Origin: Beaufortia kweichowensis
Lineage: Eukaryota; Chordata; Actinopteri; Cypriniformes; Gastromyzontidae
Reading direction: 5' to 3'
Assembly (NCBI GenBank): GCA_019155185.1
Contig: CM032809.1
Coordinates: forward strand, 8,577,200-8,641,199
DNA length: 64,000 nt
Each line of letters starts with the position of its first letter. Position 1 is the stretch's first letter. Made by a program: the position numbers and the translations under genes. The notes below the pieces were generated by a model. It was not told where the DNA came from. It saw nothing but the letters and a program-made list of their open reading frames with translations, and made no database searches. Positions 37,166-63,981 of the stretch are shown one piece after another.

Positions 37166-39302
37166 GTGAGTTAAAACCTTTGCTACAAATCTTTCGTCTG
37201 CAGCACTGCAGTGATCTGCCTATATTTTTATGCTGTGTTTTTCCTATACGACGCAGATCGTACAGATCACTGTCATGTACATGTCTCGCTTTTAGTCATT
37301 TTTTTCTTTCTGGACTGAATAGAATGGGAGTGTAGGTATTTTTACATACACACACATTAAAAGGGAGGGGTGGAGGTGCACAGTCAGCCCAAAAACTTTT
37401 CTTCTTAAAAATATTTTCCCGATACAACATCCACAGCCTTAACAAACTGCTTGTATGTATTCGTCTGTCTTTCGGTGACTGTAACTTCGTAGATCGAAAG
37501 TTATTTAGGGCAGACAGAGGCGGTTTTTTGTTATTTTAACTTGGATATTTCCCTAAATGTGGCATACTCCCCCCTCCCACTGACGGTCCTTCTTTCTGCG
37601 GGCCCGTTCTCTTCCTGTTGACGGGCTTGGAGAAACATTGTATCCAGTGAATAAAAACACATCTTTCGATCCGTTACAATGTTGCGTCGGGGATTAAAGC
37701 CCGCGGTTACTGCTTTGATGTTGTCACAGCGCAACGCATACGCACAAATCTTTAAAATTGCATTTCATTTTGAACGTTTTCATAATTATGACATTTAGCT
37801 ATACATACATAAGAAAGCGTGTGTGTTTTTACATATTCATCCATATTATGGACACCGTCGCCCTCGATTCAGGAGCCTGAGGGAGACGGGAAATTGCTCT
37901 GCGGCCTTGTGTTATGGAGGAGGCCTGCGCGACTCGACTGTGTCGTAGGTGGTAGTAAGCGTAGAGTAGGGCACTACGACCAATAAAAGCGCTTGACACA
38001 GATACGGCGGTGTACTACTCAGCAAAAACTTTCGCAAGTCGACGACAGCAGCACCATTGTTGAGAGCAAACAAGGCACTTTGTTTTAGGACGTTATTTGG
38101 GAAGCTGCTTCTGAGTTTTATTAGTTTATCTGGAGTTATTTCTTAGTGTGCTGTTGGCAAGTCATAATAACTTTGAGTTGTTATAGTTAGTTAATAAGGG
38201 TCAGTGAGTGTATTCACTTCACAAACCAACAAGGGTGGAGCTGTTGTCCAATGTTAAAATGTTTTGCTACCTTAGGAATAGTTCCCCTAATTTCCTGAAA
38301 ACTTTTTCTCACACCTTTATGACCATAATAAAAGCCTGAAGTGTGTTCAGTAGTTTTTAGTTGAGTGTTTTATTATATAAATTATACAAATTTCTTATTG
38401 AGGGTAATATGCTGCATATCATAGATTTGCATATTACTTGCAAACTTGTATTACAGTGCAGAAGGCAGTGTGGTTAGTGTGGTTTCTGCTCACAAGAATG
38501 GGGCAGTTTTGCAGTACGAACCCATAAAGACCCGTTTCATTTTAATAATTTATCAAATGAGGTCATGCATGTCCAGGCCTTTAATCGTAATATAGTTGTA
38601 ACTAAATGATCATTTAGTGAAACCCTTCAGTCATATTTTATAGTCATAAACCCTTCGTGTACATTTCGAGATATTCAAACCTTAATTGACATTTGACTGT
38701 ACTGGATTATTTGTAATCCTCTCGACTCTCTGTAAGTATCTAAATATATTTATGCAAATGTATGTGTTGATAACTGTATTTTTAGGTTTGGGTGTTAAAA
38801 TGAGTTTGAATGGCAAATGAAAAAGGCCTGTTTTAGTAAGAGGGAAGAATGTTTAGGTAGTAATGTGTAATGGCATTGTACATTGAGGTGTAGTAGTGCT
38901 GTGACAGGAAATGAGGACTGTAGGGGTGGATTGCCTCTGTAACAAAAGCAAAAAGGTCATTTGAAAGAGCGAGTGAGTGAGAGAGCCTTACAGTCACAGA
39001 AATACCACTGAACAAGGAATTCCCCCGCCTCTTCTGATCCAGCCAAGAAACCAAAGTGTGTGTGTGACTTGTCTGGGCAAGCACTTTTCTTTGTGTTTAG
39101 TCTTTGTCAAAGTATTTTAGTGTTAAGTTGCATTACATCTGTTGTACAGCAGTGTTATATAATTGTATACTTGGAAAATTGTGATCGTTACACTTTAATT
39201 TAAATGGTATATGCTTTGTTCTTACTTAGGATAAGCATTGTAGTACTGTGTAATGATCCGTCTGTATACTGATCCTGTCTTATGTGCTCCGTTTCATTAC
39301 AG
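37166..39302 (+). other. cic: cic intron 1
   Basis: A 2.1-kb intron without coding exons. A GC-rich block at about 37845-38060 includes ACGACCAATAAAAGCGC, a CCAAT box directly followed by an AATAAAAG TATA-like element. It may be a second promoter; the rest is AT-rich. Confidence 0.55.
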
Positions 39303-39383
39303 GGTCTAATTTAAGAAGGAAAGGACAGAGCGAACAGGAAGAGGCTGGGACAAGACCACAAGGAAAAAGAAAAAAGGGGCGGG

Positions 39384-39449
39384 ATGCAAGAGAGAAACAG
39401 ACTGGATGATATTGATAGCCTGGGACTCGCAGGAAATCAAGAGGATTAA
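39384..39449 (+). promoter_or_regulatory. Upstream ORF in cic long-isoform leader
   Basis: A 21-residue frame (ATG CAA GAG to GAG GAT TAA) with G at -3 ends 23 bases before the cic start. It lies in the same exon as the start codon, so it should be present in every transcript that uses the 39303 acceptor. Confidence 0.55.
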
Positions 39450-39472
39450 AGACTCTCTACAAGCTAGAAAAA

Positions 39473-52985
<13,513 letters not shown>

Positions 52986-54572
52986 AGTGAACGTTGTGGA
53001 AAGATGAATGTAGGGACAGGTGATAGAAATGTGTAAAACCATTTTTGCTGACCATATACAGCTCTTGTGGATGTGGATTTTGCTTCATTTCTTTCGGGAC
53101 TGGTTTCGTTGCCATTCGGTTCACTTCGTTGATGTTTTGTTATTATATGCACAGTTACACACCTGCTCACGGTCACACACTTTATGCAATTACATAGAAA
53201 CGTCACTTTCACACGTTAAAAAGTTGCACAAGAAATGCACTCGTTTGCATATGCCACTGGTGTTAGGCAGTCATTGGTCCACCTCTGCGTTGGGGCGTGG
53301 CTTCACTTTCTGTCTGAATTTTAGAGCCCTTCAAATGCTGCACCACAGGCAGCACCAAACCAGCCTGTCTGCACATGCTCAGTAAGCCCCTGATCGGCAA
53401 ACTTTAGCCACATGGGGCTAGCACAGATTTTTATCGAATGGACTGAATGTTTTAATGAACAGGAGAGGTGTTAGACTGTTTGAGGTACCGGTAACTTTCA
53501 ATCCAAAATGGGGAGGGGGGTAAAATGCGTTTGCACTTTTATTTGTGAGAGACTGAGACGGAAAGCAATAGCGCCGGGGAGGAGCAGGGTCTTCGTGCGA
53601 ATATTACGCCCCCGTAGCGGGGTACATGCATTGGCTGTTACTGTTCTTCAGCGTGGGCTGTAAATTTAAAACAGGTATTTCCCAGAAGCAACAAACTTGG
53701 ACTCATCTAGACCAGCGGAGCAGAAAACGGAGGCTACGGCGACCGGCAAAAACGCATAACAACACAGCACATTCAGACGGAAAAAGGAACAGGATACAAC
53801 AACCTCAGAAGAATCAAAAGAAGATTAAAAGACACTATCCCTCTTTGAATCAACTTGTAGTTATGCTTTGTCGTTTTGTTGTTGTGTCGTAATGGTGGAA
53901 TTGACTGATATATTTTTTGTATTAGCTTGCGCCTCTCCTCTTACTATAGTAATATTTTCAGCATGGACTAATCCAGCTATCTAAGTGTTGGAGCAAATAA
54001 GTCATAAAAAAAGACTCTTAGCTGAAGCTCCTCTTCTCTGGCCGCCAGTTTAGGTTTTTGTTCCCCGTACTCTGTATATAACCGTCATGGCTGGGGATAG
54101 GGTGGGCACAAGGCTCTCTCTGTTCTTTTCCTCTTTTCTTTCTTTCGTTTTTATATTTCAATCAGGTGTTTGCACAATATGTGGTCCTAGACCATGGTTT
54201 AAATCAGGAAAGTGTTTGTTTTTAGATATTTAAGAAACTAACCAACAACTTTGTTCCGTTTTGTTCGATTCTCCCTTCTCCCTTCCCTTTATTTTTCCTT
54301 GTCCTTAAAAGTTTTACCTGAAGTGTTGATGGAAAGCGTCACTTTAAGCGCTGGTCTGGAGTCAGAGTAAGCTTTGTAGTCTGGAATGACTTCGATTCAG
54401 GATTACTCAAGGGACAGCTGACCTGAGACCAGCGCTGGGGCGGCATTTCTCAGGATCTCCTCTTTCTCGCTCTGCCTCTTCTTTCATTGGTGCAATAGGA
54501 CGTGTGGGTGGGCAATTTTTTGAAGTAGATGAGTCACCTGTTAGTGCCATAGATTTTCACTGTACAAGCTGT

Positions 54573-54578
54573 AATAAA
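54573..54578 (+). terminator. cic: cic poly(A) signal, proximal
   Basis: AATAAA in CTGTAATAAAATGATATATA. It is the first canonical hexamer after the stop codon. Confidence 0.5.
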
Positions 54579-55139
54579 ATGATATATATATTGAAAAGAG
54601 AGAGGATAAAGAAATATATTAACTTTTAGAAGTGAGTATTGAGAGAGAACTGTTTTCCAAACTGAACAAACTAAAATCTAAAAAAAAAGAAAAGGAAAAT
54701 GGAAAAAAATTAACCTAGCACTTTCTTGCGTCTGGTTTTGCTGAAAGAGAAGGAGTGATGAGTATAAAATGCTACTCTGTCTTCACTTGAATGTGTGACA
54801 ATATAAATGTATAAATATACCTATATTTCTATATGTCCATGATATACAGATGTCTGTGTGTGTGCGAGCGTACAAGCTGATATATTACATGCACCTTAAC
54901 TGAACCTATTCCCAAGCGAAATGTATTCATATTTTTCCAGAAATAATGCAGACTGTTAGCATATGCCTGTTAACTGGTGGCTACTGGAAAGATGGTCAAT
55001 TGTTAGGCATATGTAACCATTCGATTCGAATCGTATTTTTTGGCACTTCTTTTTGTCCTTCCCCAGCAACAGACAAAAGCTTGCACACACACACTCATAC
55101 CTGCACATGTATGCGTGTACAAATTATGATTGTGTATCC

Positions 55140-55145
55140 AATAAA
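55140..55145 (+). terminator. cic: cic poly(A) signal, middle
   Basis: AATAAA followed by CTGTCTTTACTTTGG. A T-rich downstream element makes it plausible. Confidence 0.45.
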
Positions 55146-55598
55146 CTGTCTTTACTTTGGAGAAGGAGTTTTAGAATGAGAAGGGTGAGTGTAAACTCAC
55201 CAACAGGCATGTTGACCATGTGCAATATTTCTAAACAAGAGATTATTGAAAAAATTAAAGACCTAACACAATTCCTGGCTGTTGTGCACTTCTTTTGTTA
55301 CTATCTTTATGTAATCATTATGCTCAGTACGTTTTTTCCATTGCTTTGAATGCAGAATTTTGTAGCTGTGTACAAACACAACTTCTCATGTGTACATGGT
55401 AAATAGTACCTGTATAGATATAAACACATACGTGTTTGACTCCATATAGCTTTAATACTGGATATTAAAGTAATGGTTGTAGTTCCTGCCAAAGCTGGAA
55501 GGTTTTAAACCTGGAAATGAACATCATGTTATAATTTAGCAGATTTTTTAAGGAATATTGAAGATGTTTAATTCTGCAGTATTTCTAGGTCAGGATCA

Positions 55599-55604
55599 AA
55601 TAAA
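55599..55604 (+). terminator. cic: cic poly(A) signal, distal
   Basis: AATAAA in ATCAAATAAACAGTC, followed by CCTTTTGTACTTGG. Confidence 0.35.
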
Positions 55605-55610
55605 CAGTCA

Positions 55611-56279
55611 GAGCCTTTTGTACTTGGCCTTTAATTAAAGGAATATGCTTTTCAACATTCTCAAATCACACTGGAATATTGAATGAAGGGAAATTTAAAA
55701 CTGATTATAAGTTAATATAGGTGTTATCACATTACAGAAATGTTACCTTAATGACAAACTTGTAAATCTGTCTGTAAGGTTGCTGTAAAATAATACCGCA
55801 TTGTATACTAATGCAATGTAATTTCATTATTTGACATTCTATACCAAATAATACAACATCATCTACAGAATGACGAAATTTGACAAAATATTTTGTCAAA
55901 TTTAAATGTGTAGTTTCATTTAAAAGGAATCCCAAACATAGGCTACAACATTTTGACCTCTGTTCAGATTTTGCTGATGTAGGCAATTATTCATTTGCAG
56001 ACCAAATGCTGAATCTCCATATCAGTTAATCTGCGATATGAACCATACGCTGTTTACCATTAAAACCATTACAAAATGTCTTTATATAGTGTGTTGTGGG
56101 TCTTATTTCAGCAGGATTTAATGATGTAGTATGGGTTCCCATTAGCCAGATAACACCCCACCAATATGTTAAAGTTTCCATTAAAACCAATACAATTCCC
56201 ATTATGACCATTATAACTACTAGAATTTCTCTTAAGTTTTTCTTATCGTTTTGTTCATCAGGGTGGTTTGTGTATGTGT
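55611..56279. other. cic-gsk3a intergenic spacer
   Basis: AT-rich, under 1 kb if the distal cic poly(A) site is used. It contains a short inverted repeat, TTTGACAAAATATTTTGTCAAA, at about 55879-55900. No gene is visible. Confidence 0.6.
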
Positions 56280-56522
56280 GTGTGACACCTGCTGCGGCTC
56301 TCCAGTAGTTTTGAACCTCGATCAACGTATAGGCTACAGTCGAACTGCATTTCCCATGAGTCTGTGCGCGGTATCGGCGCGTGAGCGAGCGAACGCCAAG
56401 GGTCGCCGCGAAACGTTTGTCATCTTTTCGTTTTTAACCCAATGTTTCATCCGATAACTGGTCAGGTCGACGAGCAAAGCGCTGATCCACGGCCCCCTGC
56501 TTCAACGCTTTTCCCGTCAGAT
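56280..56522 (+). promoter_or_regulatory. gsk3a: gsk3a promoter and 5' UTR
   Basis: The sequence turns GC- and CpG-rich at about 56290 and stays so through exon 1. It contains a ZNF143-like site and repeated GCGAGC motifs. No TATA box. Transcription probably starts between about 56370 and 56440. Confidence 0.65.
56344..56368 (+). promoter_or_regulatory. ZNF143/Staf-like site
   Basis: ACTGCATTTCCCATGAGTCT followed by GTGCG fits the ACTACAATTCCCA...GCG layout of the ZNF143 SBS1 motif at most of its fixed positions. It sits about 155 bases upstream of the start codon, a typical location. Confidence 0.5.
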
Positions 56523-56697
56523 ATGAGCGGCAGCGGGCGGCCCAGGACGAGCTCGTTCGCTGAGCCTCAGGGGGCGTCCGGAGCCGCTGCAGCATCCGCT
56601 GGATCCGCCGCTGTCGTGGGGAGCAACACAGGAAAGTCCGGGGTCTCGCAGGCCTCGGCGGACAATTCATCTGCCTGCGCCAATTTTAAACTGGCCA
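56523..56697 (+). CDS. gsk3a: gsk3a coding exon 1
   Basis: It encodes residues 1-58, the alpha-specific Ala/Ser/Gly-rich N-terminus with the RPRTSSF AKT motif. I chose the ATG at 56523 (G at -3) because it matches MSG of the family. An in-frame ATG at 56442 would add 27 residues. Donor GGCCA|GTGAGT. Confidence 0.88.
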
Positions 56698-59600
56698 GTG
56701 AGTATATAAACGTTTTTTTTATTCCAGTTGGGAGGTTTAAAGAACATAATATGTATATAAGTAAACAATAAACTTATTTTGCTTTCTTTCATATGGTTCT
56801 GAATGATTATTATATAAATGTACAGTATTAATTACATAATATTGCCGTGTACTATGATATTCCCATGTCCACAGGTGCACCGTATAACCATGGTATTAGT
56901 ATGGTTTCATGCCAAAACGGTGTTTAAACAGTAAGAATAACTGTATTAAAACTATTGGATTGTCTAATCTGCATTGTGTCATTGAATAAATGTTTTTCTG
57001 TCATACTGAATAAATCCCATGTTGTCACGTATTTATAAATGATAAAATTGAGAAGGCAGAAATTGCACTTATTTATCAGAATTTTGGATCCATATATAGT
57101 TGTGTTCCAGCAAATACTAAATTGCCTTAAACAGCATTGATGGGCAAACATGTTGTCTATAAGACAATTGCCTTAAAAGGTTATGGTATGAAGTCTATGC
57201 AGTATATAAGCTACATGAAGCCTATATTATGTTGAATAAGAGGTTACTGTCTGTCCTGACACACCCACCTTTCTTAAGACAGGTTGTGTGTATAAAGGAC
57301 ACAGATATATATCTGTGCTACTATACCCAAAGCTAATGTACTTTGAAGATTAATGATGAATATATGCGTATTTAGTAAATAACACAAGTGATAATACCAT
57401 TGAGTTTAAGACCTATTATCAGGGTTCTTGAAGAACTTTGCTCATTCACACCTGAAAACCATCAGGGCATTTCCAGCATAATGGATGACAGTCAAAACTG
57501 AATTCACAGAGAATGTATTTATTACCAATATATTGAACCATCTCTTTATATTTTACTAAAGCCCTGTTGATAGAGTCCAGACATCATAAAAATATCAGTC
57601 TATGCACAAGTTATCTATTTTAAAAATATGTGTTATGGATGTGACAAAAAGAACACACGTTTTTAAGAGGCAACACAGGATTTCTGTGAAGTAAAATACA
57701 CAAACCAGAAGCAATAATACCCAACAAATGGAAAAGAGCTGACTGTTCAAAGAACATTAAACAGTTTATGGATTGTTATGGCTGTGAATGGATTTTATTA
57801 ATGTTAAGGTTGACATTTTGACATGGAATTGCCAATCACATCAGTTAGAGATAATCTCATGTTAATGTCTTGTCTGTTTCAGGAGACAGTGGGAAGGTGA
57901 CCACAGTGGTCGCCACCCCAGGCCAGGGCCCGGATCGACCGCAGGAGGTTTCCTACACTGACATAAAGGTGATAGGTAATGGCTCCTTTGGCGTGGTGTA
58001 TCAGGCACGCCTCATTGACAGCCAAGAGTGGGTGGCCATTAAAAAGGTACTTCAGGATAAGCGATTCAAGGTATGACGCTCCTTTATACTCACAGACACA
58101 CAATAAGAATGCTGAACAGCTGTGTTGACCTCGTTTGTCAAACTAGTACAGGGCTTGTTGTGTAACTCTTGGAGTTTAGAGTGTGTTGAGTATTAATATG
58201 TCAGGATTATTTAAGAAGCAAATGATTAATCAAACTGAAAAAAGTCTGTAAATGTTTATCTGTCCGGTTCTTTGTCAGTTACCTATCAGTCTTCCATAGG
58301 CCTGCTCTTAGTGTGCTTTTTGCTCTGTAGTATGCTATAACTAGTTGATCAATTGTCAGCTGTTATAACTGTTTACTCATAAATAATATGATACCATTAA
58401 CCCCTGAGAGATGCTAACTGTCTTTCTTCCGCATTTATGAAGAATCGAGAACTTCAGATTATGAGAAAACTGGACCACTGCAATATAGTGAGACTGCGCT
58501 ATTTCTTCTACTGCAGTGGAGAGAAGGTAAATAATTGTGCCAAAGCTCTACACTGTGAATGATATCTGACCTGTAAATATTAAATTAATGTGATATTGCT
58601 ATAAGAATATCTGTTGCTTTAGGGTTGGGGTTAGACAGGTCTATGCTGTGGTTTTGACGAAGTCTAATGCTGTTTATTCTGGATGATACAGAGGTTAAAG
58701 TGTCATTTTTTTTAACAGAAGGATGAGGTGTACCTCAATCTGGTGCTGGATTACGTGCCTGAAACCGTCTACAGGGTGGCACGACACTTCAGTAAAGCTA
58801 AAACCATTATTCCCATCATTTATGTCAAGGTAAAGTTGACCCAACAGACACCAAGGCAACTCACTGCTTCTTAAATATCAAAACTTTATTTACTTTTTAA
58901 AAATGTCCAGGGTTTTAATAATTCTCGGTTTTACATCATTCTAAAGAAAATGTTGAACACTATACAAATTTTTTTACATAGTCCCTTACAAAAATGTACT
59001 GTAGCTATGCAGTTTTTTTTTTAAAAGATCATGCATTAATATAACATACATACATGTCTTTGTGTTTTTTCGTGTAGGTATACATGTATCAGCTTTTTCG
59101 CAGTTTGGCCTACATTCATTCCCAGGGCGTATGTCACAGAGACATCAAACCACAGAATCTTCTGGTGGATCCAGAGACAGCTGTGCTTAAGCTCTGTGAC
59201 TTTGGCAGGTCAGTACTGTGTGCGTGTTTGTGAGAATGTATATGTCCGCTGTGTTCTCAGATGTGTCCTTTTGTCCGTCGGTGAACATTCTGTCCAGCTT
59301 TAGTGGATGTTGTGCTATAATAGTCATTGTACTCTGTTAGTGGAAAGATTTAGTGTCCTAGTTGGGATCTTATTTTGTCAATGCTGCTTTATATGATATA
59401 TAAGATATATTTGTCTTACATTGAATTGTTAAATATATTTTCAAATGCCCATGTTTACGGTTCACTAATAAAAGCAATACGCATCCACATAAAGAACGCA
59501 GCAGGTGCTGCTGTTTTGTCCCTTTACCCCCCCCCGGCCAAACACTAGCCAGTGAGTTGCCTTTAAATAAAGCCTCTTTTTCAGAGCTGTTTTTATAGAA

Positions 59601-62177
59601 ATCACTTCAGACAGTTGCATGAAAGGCACTCATACAGTCTGCTTTAAACCAGACCGCTTTCAAGTATATTTATTTTGCAGTGTGATTGTGTAAGCCACTT
59701 ACTGTCATTCAGGTCACTGCTTTTCTTTTGAAAAACAGGATGTCAGATCACCTCCACGGTGCCACGCTGTCCACTTTATATCGACGCACACTGGCATAAT
59801 CGTTCCGGAAAGAGGACGCTTGAAATTGCAAGCTGCTTTATTAAAGTGTACATTATACAAGCGCTCCTGTCAGTTTTTATCCATACGGTCTCATTTTATA
59901 ATGCCAAAACATACTCTATCGGCTTTTAGGCCTTTTATTGCTGTTTCTTTCAACCTTTACCATGTTTGATTAAAAAGTGTTGCTGTCAACCTTCAGCTCT
60001 GTTAGTTTGCTATAATTTGCGATAATGACGTTTCTCTTATGTTTAGCTCAGTATTTGTGGGGTTTGTATCACAGCTGATACTGTGTTTCGTCACGTCATT
60101 TTAAAGGGGCATATTAATACAATTTCATATAATTCAACAGGCGTGCTCAGGACATCATGTCTCAAACAAGGCAATAAAAGATATTCACAAGATTATATTT
60201 GTTTTATTGAGGAATTATTCTTGGCGTCAAATCTCTCTTTCAGTGCAAAGCAGCTGGTGCGGGGTGAACCCAACGTCTCTTACATCTGTTCACGTTATTA
60301 TCGCGCCCCTGAGCTCATCTTTGGTGCGACAGACTACACCTCTAATATTGACATCTGGTCTGCTGGATGTGTGCTGGCTGAACTGCTGCTGGGACAGCCC
60401 ATCTTCCCCGGAGACAGTGGAGTGGACCAGCTAGTGGAGATCATTAAGGTAAAACTAACCCTAAATGTATTCATGTAAATTTACAGTTCAGTTCAGAATG
60501 AGGATTTTTAAGTGCCTTAAAAGCTTAATTTAATATTGGCAAGAACATTTGCAGATGAATGATTTTTTTTTCTTTGGTGATTAACATCATGCCACAATTG
60601 CCATTGAGTACTGAATCTAAAACATGACATTAACTTTACCTAACTATCTTAATTTTGGCAAAGCAATAATTACGTTTTATTCTGCAGTTCTGTTAATATG
60701 TTTTCATTTGCTTGGCAGCTATGTCTCAAAGATATATATTTAACACAGCATTACTCGGGATTTTATATGTCTTGCTGGTCAGGTACTTGGAACCCCCACA
60801 AGGGAACAGATCCGTGAAATGAACCCAAACTATACAGAGTTCAAATTCCCCCAGATCAAAGCACATCCATGGACCAAGGTAAAATCTCACTCATTTACAG
60901 GTACAGACGATGTTTTTTTAGTCAAATCGAAAACTTTAAGTGATGTTGTATTTGTATGTTTGTACGCAGGACTGTTTTTTCATTTGTTGCTCTTAAAATG
61001 CATTAAAGTAACATAATGTGAAAATACAGTGTGGCTTTGTTTCAAACAAGCTGAGATGAGGAAGAACTTGTTATTGAAAGGTGTTAACCATAACCACAAT
61101 GCAAAAAAGATACAGTGTCAAATGCACTTTCACTTGTTTTGTATCTTTGTATCATTTGTATTGCTTTGACATGTACAATGACACACGATCATGCCAATTA
61201 TCTAAATTGAATCTTTCATAGGTTTTCAAGCCAAGAACTCCTCCCGAAGCAATAGCTCTGTGTTCCCGGCTGTTGGAGTACACGCCGGTCACGCGTTTGT
61301 CCCCGATGCAGGCCTGCGCTCACGCCTTCTTCGATGAGCTGCGTCAACCCGGCACCCGTCTGCCCAGCGGTCGAGACCTGCCCCCGCTTTTCAACTTCAC
61401 TACGACAGGTTAGTCTCAATCTCTCAGCGGTTTTGTGTGTCTCTTTGCCACGAATTCTTCTCACTGATTGAATAGACGACAACTCAACACATCCATAACA
61501 TCTCATAACAGAGATCTTTTACGTACAGAGCTCTTATATCCTCTGTTCTTAAAAGAGCGTCTGATTAATTTCTGTCTGTCATCAGAGCTGTTTGTCTTTA
61601 TTTCAGAGTTGATGATTCAGCCACAGCTAAATTCCTCTCTGATTCCACCTCATGCCCGTTCACAGACCGCGGCCTCCAGCGGTAAAACCTTCATTCTTTT
61701 GTGTTGGGGTCTTACAGTGGGCTGGGACAAAACATTTAAAACTGAATCTCATTAAGTTTCTCATCAATCTCATTTACATTCTCAATAAATGTCACTGGTC
61801 TTATTGTGCATGATTAATTAGCACACGTTATTCCAAAGAAAAAAACTTTATTATAAAATTTCTCTGCCTCCAAAATATGATCATGATCAAATCCTCTCTA
61901 CATTACTTTCCACAGAATTTGTTATTTACTAAAAAATACACATAGACACTATGGTTAAAATCTTATATTATGATATTTTATATATCAGTAAGTAGATCAT
62001 GATCTATTATTATCAGGACATTTGGCCAAAAATAGTTCATGCAAAATAATATTTTTGTATTATTTTATTCATTTTGTATGTTCAGCTAACACATATCATG
62101 TCTCTGTGTCCTCTCTGTCCTCAGATGGTTCTGAAGGTTCTGTACAGCCTGGATCGACTCTGACCAACAGCACCTGA
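56523..62177 (+). CDS. gsk3a: Glycogen synthase kinase 3 alpha (10 coding exons)
   Basis: GSK3A is a Ser/Thr kinase that phosphorylates primed substrates such as glycogen synthase, beta-catenin and many transcription factors in cytosol and nucleus. Coding exons: 56523-56697, 57883-58070, 58443-58526, 58719-58829, 59078-59208, 60244-60448, 60783-60878, 61222-61408, 61607-61681 and 62125-62177. The sum is 1305 nt (434 residues). The N-terminus MSGSGRPRTSSFAEP has the inhibitory AKT site (Ser11, human Ser21). The kinase domain shows GNGSFG (90-95), VAIKK (Lys112), HRDIKPQN (Asp208), DFGSAK (Asp227) and the activation-loop Tyr243 in VSYICSRYYRAPE. The tail LTNST resembles the alpha form, not beta. 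It is shorter than mammalian GSK3A (483) because the Gly-rich N-terminus is reduced. Kinase residues are all intact. Confidence 0.96.
56698..57882 (+). other. gsk3a: gsk3a intron 1
   Basis: AT-rich, no coding exon. It includes a short TACCATGGTA-type repeat near 56866-56915. Confidence 0.8.
57883..58070 (+). CDS. gsk3a: gsk3a coding exon 2
   Basis: It encodes RDSGKVTTVVATPGQGPDRP, then QEVSYTDIKVIGNGSFGVVY and QARLIDSQEWVAIKKVLQDK, then RFK. It holds the Gly-rich loop and the ATP-binding lysine. Confidence 0.97.
58443..58526 (+). CDS. gsk3a: gsk3a coding exon 3
   Basis: 84 nt encoding NRELQIMRKLDHCNIVRLRY, then FFYCSGEK, with the alpha-C helix glutamate. The acceptor TTATGAAG has a weak tract, but size and phase match the family. 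Confidence 0.95.
58719..58829 (+). CDS. gsk3a: gsk3a coding exon 4
   Basis: 111 nt encoding KDEVYLNLVLDYVPETVYRV, then ARHFSKAKTIIPIIYVK, the hinge region (LDYVPE; LEYVPE in mammals). Confidence 0.96.
59078..59208 (+). CDS. gsk3a: gsk3a coding exon 5
   Basis: 131 nt encoding VYMYQLFRSLAYIHSQGVCH, then RDIKPQNLLVDPETAVLKLC and DFG: the catalytic and metal-binding loops. Confidence 0.97.
60244..60448 (+). CDS. gsk3a: gsk3a coding exon 6 (fused relative to mammals)
   Basis: 205 nt encoding SAKQLVRGEPNVSYICSRYY, then RAPELIFGATDYTSNIDIWS and AGCVLAELLLGQPIFPGDSG. It contains the activation loop and the primed-substrate pocket. As I recall, mammalian GSK3 genes split this region into exons of 107 and 98 nt, whose sum is 205. 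Confidence 0.96.
60783..60878 (+). CDS. gsk3a: gsk3a coding exon 7
   Basis: 96 nt encoding VLGTPTREQIREMNPNYTEF, then KFPQIKAHPWTK, part of the axin/FRAT-binding surface of the C-lobe. Confidence 0.97.
61222..61408 (+). CDS. gsk3a: gsk3a coding exon 8
   Basis: 187 nt encoding VFKPRTPPEAIALCSRLLEY, then TPVTRLSPMQACAHAFFDEL and LPPLFNFTTT: the end of the kinase C-lobe. Confidence 0.96.
61607..61681 (+). CDS. gsk3a: gsk3a coding exon 9
   Basis: It encodes ELMIQPQLNSSLIPPHARSQ, then TAASS. The IQP.LN..LIPPH segment is conserved in both GSK3 paralogues. Confidence 0.93.
62125..62177 (+). CDS. gsk3a: gsk3a last coding exon
   Basis: It encodes DGSEGSVQPGSTLTNST, then TGA. The TLTNS end matches the mammalian alpha C-terminus. 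Confidence 0.92.

Positions 62178-63981
<1,804 letters not shown>

Larger units (their letters stand above)
52986..55610 (+). other. cic: cic 3' UTR (alternative ends)
   Basis: No coding potential. Three AATAAA signals at 54573, 55140 and 55599 define possible ends. The region includes a GC-richer part (53250-53650) and a later AT-rich part with CA repeats at 55081-55092. Confidence 0.6.
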
